Shown here: piece after piece, positions 25,470 through 32,960 of the stretch
Layout: each line of letters starts with the position of its first letter
Numbering within the stretch: position 1 is the first letter of the stretch
Source: RGIG8597 sp045133795
GTDB taxonomy: Bacteria > Spirochaetota > GWE2-31-10
Direction of reading: 5' to 3'
Length of the DNA stretch: 38,599 nt
Assembly: GCA_045133795.1 (NCBI GenBank)
Contig: JBGUUT010000097.1
Coordinates: 1 to 38,599, forward strand
Position numbers and translations under genes: made by a program
Notes under the pieces: model-generated
What the model was told of the DNA's origin: nothing
The model's database searches: none
What the model saw: the letters and a program-made list of their open reading frames with translations, nothing else

Positions 25470-26488
25470 TATTGAATCTCCTTAATTTCTAAAGTCTCTT
25501 TTGATATTTTGAGAATTACACGGTTTCCGTTTGAACCCTTTGCGAAAATCCAGAAGTCGGAAAGTGTTTCTTTACACTGTTTTTCAAAAAGTTCGATATT
25601 ATCTTTTGATATACTATTATCGCTTTTTTCCCATTCTTGATTATCGGGATTTTTTGTGTATTTATCGATAAACATATTTTTGTTTCCGGAACGAATGATA
25701 AACAATATGTTTTTTTCGTTATTTTCTGATATGTAATTTATTGAAGTTCCGGATAAATCTTCATTTGTGTAATTAACGGCTTCATTTACATTGAGAGGTA
25801 GAGTAAATGAAATTATTTCTTTTACGGAAACTCCGTTCGATGTTTTTTCGAGATAAAAAGGGACAGTCCAATTCGGAGATATTTTGTTAAATATATCCTT
25901 GTCTTCGTCTGATTTTGCTTTAATGACATCAAATGAATTGTAATGAACAAAATCATTTCCAGATTGCAAATAATATTCGTTATCCAAATTAACATATGTT
26001 CCATTGAAGCTAAGATTTACATTTTCTGTTTGTATCCCTAAATTTTTAACGGGGTTATATTCGTAAAAACTATGATTATCAATATTAATCCATAGTTTAT
26101 TGTTGAAACTATGAACTTCAGAGAAGTTTTCAATTGGTAATTGTTTATATTCTCCTGTTTTAGGATCGATATGGAAAACTCTTTGGGCTTTTTTTATATT
26201 GTCATGCGAATTTTCAGATGTAAAATATAGATTATTGCCGGCAACATAAAAATCATAATGAGAATCGAAAGTATAACAAGAATTAATTTCTTTATTTACC
26301 GGGATTTCATAAATAGTTGCGATGTTTTCTTTTTCTGTATCTACGATAATCGCATTTTTAGAATCTTGCAAAAAAATAACAATGCTATCGGAAGCAATAG
26401 ACTTAAAAGATAAAATAGGTTGAGAGCCGATTACTGTGCATCCGCTGAGGATAGTTAATATAAAAATATTAAAAAGCTTTTTTCTCAT
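25469..26488 (-). CDS. Hypothetical lipoprotein, 339 aa
   Basis: An unrecognised lipoprotein with basic start, hydrophobic core and lipobox ILSGC (Cys17). The mature part contains short beta-rich segments separated by charged turns: NAIIVDTEKENIATIYEIP, YVAGNNLYFTSEN, VFHIDPKTGEYKQLP and NKLWINIDNHSFYEYNP. This looks like irregular beta-propeller blades, similar to proteins that read as 'value, label, value' repeats, but no family motif can be named. Its stop overlaps the start of the outer-membrane protein gene by one base. It lies 121 bp downstream of the last receptor phosphatase on the same strand. A weak promoter-like pair in that gap (TTCAAA, 17 bp, TTTAAT) may give it independent expression. 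Confidence 0.6.
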   Translation of the reverse strand: MRKKLFNIFILTILSGCTVIGSQPILSFKSIASDSIVIFLQDSKNAIIVDTEKENIATIYEIPVNKEINSCYTFDSHYDFYVAGNNLYFTSENSHDNIKKAQRVFHIDPKTGEYKQLPIENFSEVHSFNNKLWINIDNHSFYEYNPVKNLGIQTENVNLSFNGTYVNLDNEYYLQSGNDFVHYNSFDVIKAKSDEDKDIFNKISPNWTVPFYLEKTSNGVSVKEIISFTLPLNVNEAVNYTNEDLSGTSINYISENNEKNILFIIRSGNKNMFIDKYTKNPDNQEWEKSDNSISKDNIELFEKQCKETLSDFWIFAKGSNGNRVILKISKETLEIKEIQ

Positions 26489-26609
26489 TATTATTTCCTA
26501 TTGTTTAATATATTTATTAAATAAAATATCGAAAGAACTTTGAAAAAAATAGAGTTAATAAACGTATAATTATTGCTTTATAAACAAAGCAAATTAAAAG
26601 AATAATATA

Positions 26610-28646
26610 TTAATGAAAAACTGTGTCAATAACAAGCAATGCAATATCATCTGTAATCGGAGCTTGAGCCTGAAAGTTTTTCAAATAATTACAAAGTTCA
26701 ATAACAAAGGTATCAACGTCAGCTTTACTGTATTTATTTATCGTATCTAACAGTCTGTGTGTATCAAACATTATTCCTGCAGGATTTCGAGCTTCTATCA
26801 AGCCGTCTGTATACAAAATTATTCTGTCTTCGAAATATAATTTTTCAGAACATGATGAAAAGTCAATATTTTTAGCAATACCTATTACCGGACCGTTATT
26901 CGGCAGATATGAGATAGTTTGATTTACATGAAGAATGTACATCATATTGTGACCTGCATTAGTATAGGTAATAGTTTTTTCTTTAATATCAATTATTGCA
27001 TAAAACGCAGTCAAAAAGTTTCCGCTGTTTTCCAATATTTCAGTAAGTTCCATATTAACATTAGAAATAACTTCATGCGGAGTATTGTATTTTTTTGCAT
27101 TATTTGAAAAAGACATTTTTGCCATTGTAGTGATTAATGCTGCCGGGATTCCGTGACCGCATACATCTAAAATCATTACGGAAAAAACAGAGTCGGAAAT
27201 TTGATAAACATCGTACAAATCACCACCGAGAGCTGCCATCGGCATATACTTGGAAGAGAAGTGCAATGATTTTGTTTCCGGAAAAACTTTGGGAATTAAC
27301 GAGGACTGAAGCTTTTGTGCCATTTCCAATTCGCGTTTATTTTGTTCATTTGTATCGGTTAACTGAATTACTGTTTTATTTAATTCTTCTGTTTGTCTTT
27401 GAACTAATTGTTCCATATTGTTACGATAATTACTGATTGTATCAATCATTTTATTGAAAGATGTTGAAAGCTCGATAAATTCTCCTAAAAAATTATTAGG
27501 TTCCAGACGCTCGTCGTATTTATCGCAAGAGATTTTCTTCAGTTTAGTTTTAAGTTCTACAACCGGAGTTGTGAATTTTTTACTGAAAGAAAATATAATA
27601 AATAAAGCAATGATTATAGTGATGCTGGAAAGCAGTATTACGATATGAATCATTTTCTTAATTGGCATAAACAGCTGATTAATCGGATGAAAATATGCAA
27701 CATGCATTTTAGAATTTTGAGAAACCGCAACTATAGAAAGATATTTGCGGTTGTTGTATGAAATAATTTCTACAGATGCAGAATTATTCATTTCCGCTTT
27801 TTTAAATAATTGTAAAACTTGCGGTTCCGATAAGATTTTAGAGTCGGTATTAAGCATTCTGTATTCTTCAAGACTCATTCCTTCATAAGGGTCATTCGGG
27901 TCATCGCCGGGATTTAATATATAGCGATTTTTCTTTTCGTCATATTCGTAATAGTCGTCAATATATGGATGATTATAATCCAGTACATTTCCGAATTGGT
28001 CTTGAATATAGATAGTTCCGAGTTTAAGTTTGGTATTTTGTTTGTAGAGATTATTTAAAAAGTTGATAGTTTCTATTGCAATAAGTACAGTTTGCAGATT
28101 TCCGTTTTCATCCACTTCAAAAGGAAAAAAGAATATCGGCACTCTGTCGCTGAATGGGCCTCTGGCAGCTTTGGTTGACCCCATAACCATAGGATTTTTC
28201 GGGTCTTTACCGATAGCTTTGAAAATATCATCATTTTGCAATGTATCAACGTCAATTTGCACTAAACTCTCGGTTATTCGATTAAAACGATACGGTAGAT
28301 TTAAAGTTTTATCCGGACAATTGAGTTCTAACAGGTAAATAGAGGCACTTATTTTTGATACTAAAAGTTTTCGTAATGAACGAAAATATTTTATATCTCG
28401 TTCTGTTGTATTTTTTAAAATGGGACTTTTTGATATGTCTTTAAAATAAGTAGCGTATTGATTGTAGTAGAAATCAATATTTGTTGTTACTTGGGAGACA
28501 ATTCCTTGATAAAATTCTTTATTTTGTACAAAAGTTTGATTATAGAAATTCACGGTAGAGTAAATAGAAATAAGTATAATCGGAAAAATTACAAGAGGGA
28601 GTACGACAATGAGAATGTATTGTTTTGTATTCCAAGTATGTTTCAA
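26610..28646 (-). CDS. Receptor PP2C/SpoIIE-type serine phosphatase with HAMP domain (copy 1)
   Basis: A 678-residue membrane receptor phosphatase. TM1 is at about 12-32, followed by an extracytoplasmic sensor (33-330, Cache-like by position), TM2 (about 335-357), HAMP (358-410), a coiled coil (410-445) and a PP2C_SIG/SpoIIE domain (about 455-678). Metal-binding acids are all present: Asp476 in GGDLYD, Asp494 in LDVCGHG, the TDG motif, and Asp666-Asp667 in DDIALLVID. The family (RsbU, SpoIIE) dephosphorylates Ser/Thr on anti-sigma antagonists. No STAS or anti-sigma gene is in the window, so the target is elsewhere. The sensor carries GDDPNDPYEGMS near residue 240-255, shared with the other copies. 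The start is TTG with AGGAG six bases upstream. It lies 19 bp after copy 2. Confidence 0.9.
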   Translation of the reverse strand: MKHTWNTKQYILIVVLPLVIFPIILISIYSTVNFYNQTFVQNKEFYQGIVSQVTTNIDFYYNQYATYFKDISKSPILKNTTERDIKYFRSLRKLLVSKISASIYLLELNCPDKTLNLPYRFNRITESLVQIDVDTLQNDDIFKAIGKDPKNPMVMGSTKAARGPFSDRVPIFFFPFEVDENGNLQTVLIAIETINFLNNLYKQNTKLKLGTIYIQDQFGNVLDYNHPYIDDYYEYDEKKNRYILNPGDDPNDPYEGMSLEEYRMLNTDSKILSEPQVLQLFKKAEMNNSASVEIISYNNRKYLSIVAVSQNSKMHVAYFHPINQLFMPIKKMIHIVILLSSITIIIALFIIFSFSKKFTTPVVELKTKLKKISCDKYDERLEPNNFLGEFIELSTSFNKMIDTISNYRNNMEQLVQRQTEELNKTVIQLTDTNEQNKRELEMAQKLQSSLIPKVFPETKSLHFSSKYMPMAALGGDLYDVYQISDSVFSVMILDVCGHGIPAALITTMAKMSFSNNAKKYNTPHEVISNVNMELTEILENSGNFLTAFYAIIDIKEKTITYTNAGHNMMYILHVNQTISYLPNNGPVIGIAKNIDFSSCSEKLYFEDRIILYTDGLIEARNPAGIMFDTHRLLDTINKYSKADVDTFVIELCNYLKNFQAQAPITDDIALLVIDTVFH

Positions 28647-28665
28647 GAAAAACTCCTAAGTCAAT

Positions 28666-30744
28666 CTAGATTCCTACTATATCTATAGCAAATAATGCGA
28701 TATCATCACAACGCGGACTGTTTCCGCAGAAAGATTGTAAATCTGAGAAAACATGTTCCGTGAAAGTTTTTACATCGGAATCCATATTTTGAGCGATTAT
28801 ATCCATTAGACGTTCTTCTCCGTAGAGTGAAGCTCGTTCATTACGTGCTTCTATAACTCCGTCAGTATATAAAACCAGTCTGTCGCCGTTGCGTAGGGAA
28901 TGACATGTTGCCAGAAACGGAATATCTCTTACGACACCGACAACCGGTCCGTTATTTTCAAGTCTATCGATAGAACCGTCGGCATGTGCAAGAAAAATCG
29001 TATTGTGACCTGCGTTACAATAATTTAGCATACCTTTTTCCATATCGATAACACCGTAAAATGCGGTGAAATAGTCTCCGTTACCGTTTATGGAATCAAA
29101 AAGCTCATTATTTACATTAAAAATAACGTCATTCGGCTCTTTTATTAATTTAGTATTATTTGAAAAAGACATTTTTGCCATGGTTGTGATTAATGCTGCA
29201 GGAACTCCGTGTCCGCAAACGTCCAAAATCATTACGGAAAAAACTTTATCTGATATTTGATAAACATCGTATAAGTCACCGCCGAGAGCTTCCATAGGCA
29301 TATATTTGGATGAAAATTGTAATAATCTTGTTTCCGGAAAAACTTTTGGGATTAACGAAGATTGAATTTTTTGTGCCATTGCGAGTTCTCTTTTATTTTG
29401 TTCGTGAGTTTCGGTCAATTGGGCAACGGTTTTATTCAATTCTTCAGTTCGTTCTTGGACAAGTTGCTCCATATTATTTCGGTAATTACTCATTGTATCT
29501 ACCATATTGTTGAATGAAGCAGACAGATTGATAAATTCTCCGAAGAACTTTTGTGGATTTAAACGTTCTTCATAATCACCGCAACAAATTTTTCTCAGTC
29601 GCATTTTTAATTCTATAATAGGCAATGTAAAGTTTTTACTGAATGAGATACTTACCAATACTACTATAAGTATAGTGATTAATGAAATAAGGATAATAAT
29701 ATAAATTGTTTTTTGTATCGGTGCAAACAATTGATTAATAGGGTGAAAGTATATAATCTGCATTTTTGAAGCAGGAGAAATTGCGATAATAGATAAAAAC
29801 TTATTACCTTCAAATGATATGATTTCAGATGAAAGTTCTTCACTTTCTTTTGTTATTTCTATTTGTTTTTGAACTGCCGGAATAGATAAAATATCCGGAT
29901 TGGTGTTAAGCATTCTGTATTCTGCAAAACTCATACCTTCGTAAGGGTCATTAGGGTCGTCACCGGGATTAAGAATATAAGTCTTTTTTCCTTTATCATA
30001 TTCGTAGTAGTCATCAACAGAAGGATGGTTACTTCCTTGTATATTTCCGAATTGATCTATTACGTAAAGCGTTCCGAATTTTAGACTGGTGTTTTCATTA
30101 TATAAATCTTCCATAAAATCATCAGTTTCAATAAGAACGAAAATAGAATCTATATCTGAAGTTTCTTCATTATAAGTAGGATAAAGGAAGATTATACGAT
30201 TGGTAGAGTTCATACCTTTAAAAAAAGGAAATGCACCCATGATAGGTATTGATGTTTTGTCATTTTTCATCAACTCAAATGATTTATCGCTTGTTAAATC
30301 ATTAGGATTAAAAACAACATTTGTATGAACAATACGACCGAGAAAATAGGGGGTTTTATCCGCAGTGTGAGGACGGTCAAATTCCAAAAACCATGCACCG
30401 CCGCTGAATCTTGTAGAGAATCTTTCTTTAAGTAATTCTGGATAATGAACTCCGTCAATGGTAAAATTCTTATCTTCGAGATAGGTCATTTTCGGTCGAT
30501 TCAGAATTTGCTTCATTAAAGAACTGTTTGCAATACTTTCAAAAGACTGTTTGTATTGATTGTAATAGAAGTCAATATTTGTAGTTACTTGGGAGATTAT
30601 TCCTTGATAAAAATCTTCGGTTTGTGCATGTGTTCGATTGTAAAAATTTATCGTTGTATAAAGCGAAGTGATAATAATCGGCAGAATTACCAAAGGCAGA
30701 ACGCCGATAAGAATATATGTTTTAGTATTCCAAGTCCGTTTCAA
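28666..30744 (-). CDS. Receptor PP2C/SpoIIE-type serine phosphatase with HAMP domain (copy 2)
   Basis: A 692-residue paralogue with the same architecture: TM1, extracytoplasmic sensor, TM2, HAMP, coiled coil and PP2C. Catalytic acids are Asp490 (GGDLYD), Asp508 (LDVCGHG) and Asp680-Asp681 (DDIALFAID). The sensor differs from copy 1 in its distal half (FSTRFSGGAWFLEFDRPHT) but keeps GDDPNDPYEGMSFAEYRMLN. The phosphatase half is almost identical to copy 3 at both protein and DNA level, which suggests recent duplication or gene conversion. The start codon is TTG with AGGAG six bases upstream, as in copy 1. The opening residues, KRTWNTK, also match copy 1. The gap to copy 3 is 32 bp, so they are probably co-transcribed. 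Confidence 0.9.
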   Translation of the reverse strand: MKRTWNTKTYILIGVLPLVILPIIITSLYTTINFYNRTHAQTEDFYQGIISQVTTNIDFYYNQYKQSFESIANSSLMKQILNRPKMTYLEDKNFTIDGVHYPELLKERFSTRFSGGAWFLEFDRPHTADKTPYFLGRIVHTNVVFNPNDLTSDKSFELMKNDKTSIPIMGAFPFFKGMNSTNRIIFLYPTYNEETSDIDSIFVLIETDDFMEDLYNENTSLKFGTLYVIDQFGNIQGSNHPSVDDYYEYDKGKKTYILNPGDDPNDPYEGMSFAEYRMLNTNPDILSIPAVQKQIEITKESEELSSEIISFEGNKFLSIIAISPASKMQIIYFHPINQLFAPIQKTIYIIILISLITILIVVLVSISFSKNFTLPIIELKMRLRKICCGDYEERLNPQKFFGEFINLSASFNNMVDTMSNYRNNMEQLVQERTEELNKTVAQLTETHEQNKRELAMAQKIQSSLIPKVFPETRLLQFSSKYMPMEALGGDLYDVYQISDKVFSVMILDVCGHGVPAALITTMAKMSFSNNTKLIKEPNDVIFNVNNELFDSINGNGDYFTAFYGVIDMEKGMLNYCNAGHNTIFLAHADGSIDRLENNGPVVGVVRDIPFLATCHSLRNGDRLVLYTDGVIEARNERASLYGEERLMDIIAQNMDSDVKTFTEHVFSDLQSFCGNSPRCDDIALFAIDIVGI

Positions 30745-30776
30745 AGAAAGCTCCTAATCCAATTGGTTGTTTTGTA

Positions 30777-32858
30777 TTACTCAATTCCGACCATATCAAT
30801 TGCAAATAACGCAATATCATCACAGCGTGGACTGTTTCCGCAGAAAGATTGTAAATCTGAGAAAATGTGCTCTGTAAAGTCTTTAACATCCGAAGTAATA
30901 TTTTGAGTAATTATATTCATAAGGCGTTCTTCGCCGTAAAGTGCAGCTTGTTCATCACGTGCTTCTATAACACCGTCAGTGTATAAAACCAGTCTGTCTC
31001 CGTTTTTAAGCATATGACCTACAGATGGAAATTCTAAATCTTTTACTACTCCTACAACCGGACCGTTATTTTCTAATTTATCTAAAGTCCCGTCGGCATG
31101 TGCAAGGAAAATCGTATTGTGGCCGGCATTAGAGTAATACAACATACCTTTTTCCATATCGATAATGCCGTAAAATGCGGTGAAATAATCTCCGTTACCG
31201 TTTATGGAATCAAAAAGCTCATTATTTACATTAAAAATAACGTCACTCGGATTTTTAGATTTTTTAGTGTTTGTATTAAAAGAAATTTTCGCCATTGTAG
31301 TGATTAATGCAGCAGGAACTCCGTGTCCGCAAACATCCAAAATCATTACGGAGAAAACTTTATCTGATATTTGATAAACATCGTATAAGTCACCGCCGAG
31401 AGCTTCCATAGGCATATATTTGGATGAAAATTGCAATAATTTTGTTTCCGGAAAAACTTTCGGAATTAACGATGACTGAATTTTTTGTGCCATTATTAAT
31501 TCGCGTTTGTTTTGCTCATTGGCTTCTGTTAATTGCTCTACGTTTCTGTTTAATTCGTCGGTTCTTTTTTTTACCAACAATTCCATATTATCTCTGTAGT
31601 TACTTATTGTATCTACCATGTGATTAAAAGAATCCGACAGGTCTATAAATTCCCCGAAGAAATCATCGGTGGTCAAAAGTATACTGTAGTCGCCGTTACA
31701 AATCTTTCGAGTCGCAATATTTAGCTCTTTTATTGGATGAGTTAAAAATTTACTGAAGATAATACTGATAACTACAACTAAAATTGAGATTAATATTGCA
31801 ACACTTATAATGATATAAATAATTTTCATTATCGGTGCAGATAATTGTCGAATCGGATGAAAGTAAATAATTTTCATTAAAGAGTTTTCTGCAATTGATA
31901 CGATGGAAAGATATCTTTTCCCTTTGAAATTTACCATTTCGCAACTTGGTTCACCGTCTTCTGTTGCAATTTCAATCTGTTCTAAAACTTTTGGATGTTC
32001 CAGAATCTTTTCGTCGACATTTAACATTCTGTATTCTGCAAAACTCATTCCTTCGAAAGGGTCATTTGGGTCATCGCCTTCTTCTAAAATGTAGCAATTT
32101 TTGTTTTTATCAAAATTGTAGTAATCGCTTACATGCGGATGGTTTCTTTCCTGAATATTGTTAAATTGGTCTAACATATACAGAGTTCCGAATTTTAAAC
32201 GAGTATTTTTTTCATATAAACTGTTTAGGAAAGTCGGAGTTTCTATTATAAGCATCAGTTCTTCAATTTCGCTGCTTCCTTCTCTTATATAAGGAAAGAA
32301 AAATATCGGCTGTGTAATACCTTTGGTTCCGCGAATAGCTTTGGAAGTCGCTAAAATCGGTTCCATTATCAGTTCTTCACTCATTTTTACAAATACCGGG
32401 TCTTTTTTCAATTCTTCTATATCAAAACTGATGTTACTGTAGCCAATGAAAAAATGTTTATATGAGCGTTTGTTTATTACGTCTTTTCTTCCGAGTTCTA
32501 ACATTAAAAATACGCCGTTAAATTTTGAAACAAGAAAATCTTGCAATGCAACGACATACTCTTTCCCTTCAATTTTGAAATTTTTGTCTTCGATAACAGT
32601 CATATCCGGACGATTTATAATTTCTTTGAATACAGAACTCTGTATAACATCGGCAAATGAAATGGCATATTGGTTGTAATAAAAATCAATATTGGTTGTT
32701 ACTTGCGAAATAATATCTCGATAAAAGTCTTTGTTTTGATTTAATGATCTTTTATAAAAATTTAATCCCGTATAGATAGTAAGTATAATAATCGGGACTA
32801 ATGCAATCGGCAATACAGTTAATAGAATTCTAATTCGTGTGTTAAAACTCTTTTTCAT
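30777..32858 (-). CDS. Receptor PP2C/SpoIIE-type serine phosphatase with HAMP domain (copy 3)
   Basis: A 693-residue paralogue beginning MKKSFNTR from an ATG. Catalytic acids are Asp490, Asp508 and Asp680-Asp681, the same numbering as copy 2. The sensor is distinct from its neighbours (for example FFIGYSNISFDIEELKKD) but retains GDDPNDPFEGMSFAEYRMLN and the 'YLSIVSIA' to 'IIYFHPI' stretch before TM2. It is the first gene of the 3-2-1 transcription unit: upstream lie a TATAAT box (32892-32897) and the terminator of copy 4. The coiled-coil linker reads LNRNVEQLTEANEQNKRELIMAQ, the usual signal helix preceding PP2C_SIG domains. Confidence 0.9.
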   Translation of the reverse strand: MKKSFNTRIRILLTVLPIALVPIIILTIYTGLNFYKRSLNQNKDFYRDIISQVTTNIDFYYNQYAISFADVIQSSVFKEIINRPDMTVIEDKNFKIEGKEYVVALQDFLVSKFNGVFLMLELGRKDVINKRSYKHFFIGYSNISFDIEELKKDPVFVKMSEELIMEPILATSKAIRGTKGITQPIFFFPYIREGSSEIEELMLIIETPTFLNSLYEKNTRLKFGTLYMLDQFNNIQERNHPHVSDYYNFDKNKNCYILEEGDDPNDPFEGMSFAEYRMLNVDEKILEHPKVLEQIEIATEDGEPSCEMVNFKGKRYLSIVSIAENSLMKIIYFHPIRQLSAPIMKIIYIIISVAILISILVVVISIIFSKFLTHPIKELNIATRKICNGDYSILLTTDDFFGEFIDLSDSFNHMVDTISNYRDNMELLVKKRTDELNRNVEQLTEANEQNKRELIMAQKIQSSLIPKVFPETKLLQFSSKYMPMEALGGDLYDVYQISDKVFSVMILDVCGHGVPAALITTMAKISFNTNTKKSKNPSDVIFNVNNELFDSINGNGDYFTAFYGIIDMEKGMLYYSNAGHNTIFLAHADGTLDKLENNGPVVGVVKDLEFPSVGHMLKNGDRLVLYTDGVIEARDEQAALYGEERLMNIITQNITSDVKDFTEHIFSDLQSFCGNSPRCDDIALFAIDMVGIE

Positions 32859-32891
32859 AAAAACTTCCGTGATAAATGTTTTAAAAAACCA

Positions 32892-32897
32892 ATTATA
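32892..32897 (-). promoter_or_regulatory. Probable -10 box for the phosphatase copy 3-2-1 unit
   Basis: On the minus strand a perfect TATAAT reads from 32897 to 32892, 34 bases before the copy 3 ATG. No good -35 box is found at 17 bp (only TTCCCA-like). The sequence before copy 4 contains a similar CTTATAA followed by TTGGTTTT, so the two units may share a promoter type. Confidence 0.45.
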
Positions 32898-32928
32898 AGT
32901 CTTTTTTATTTTTTTGGGAAAAATTATA

Positions 32929-32958
32929 AAAAAATAAAAACATTAATTCATAATGTTT
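32929..32958 (-). terminator. Terminator of phosphatase copy 4
   Basis: On the minus strand AAACATTA and TAATGTTT (32958-32951 and 32945-32938) form an 8-bp stem with a 5-base loop, followed by TTATTTTTTT. It lies just after the copy 4 stop, so copy 4 is probably transcribed separately from copies 3-2-1. Confidence 0.6.
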
Positions 32959-32960
32959 GT

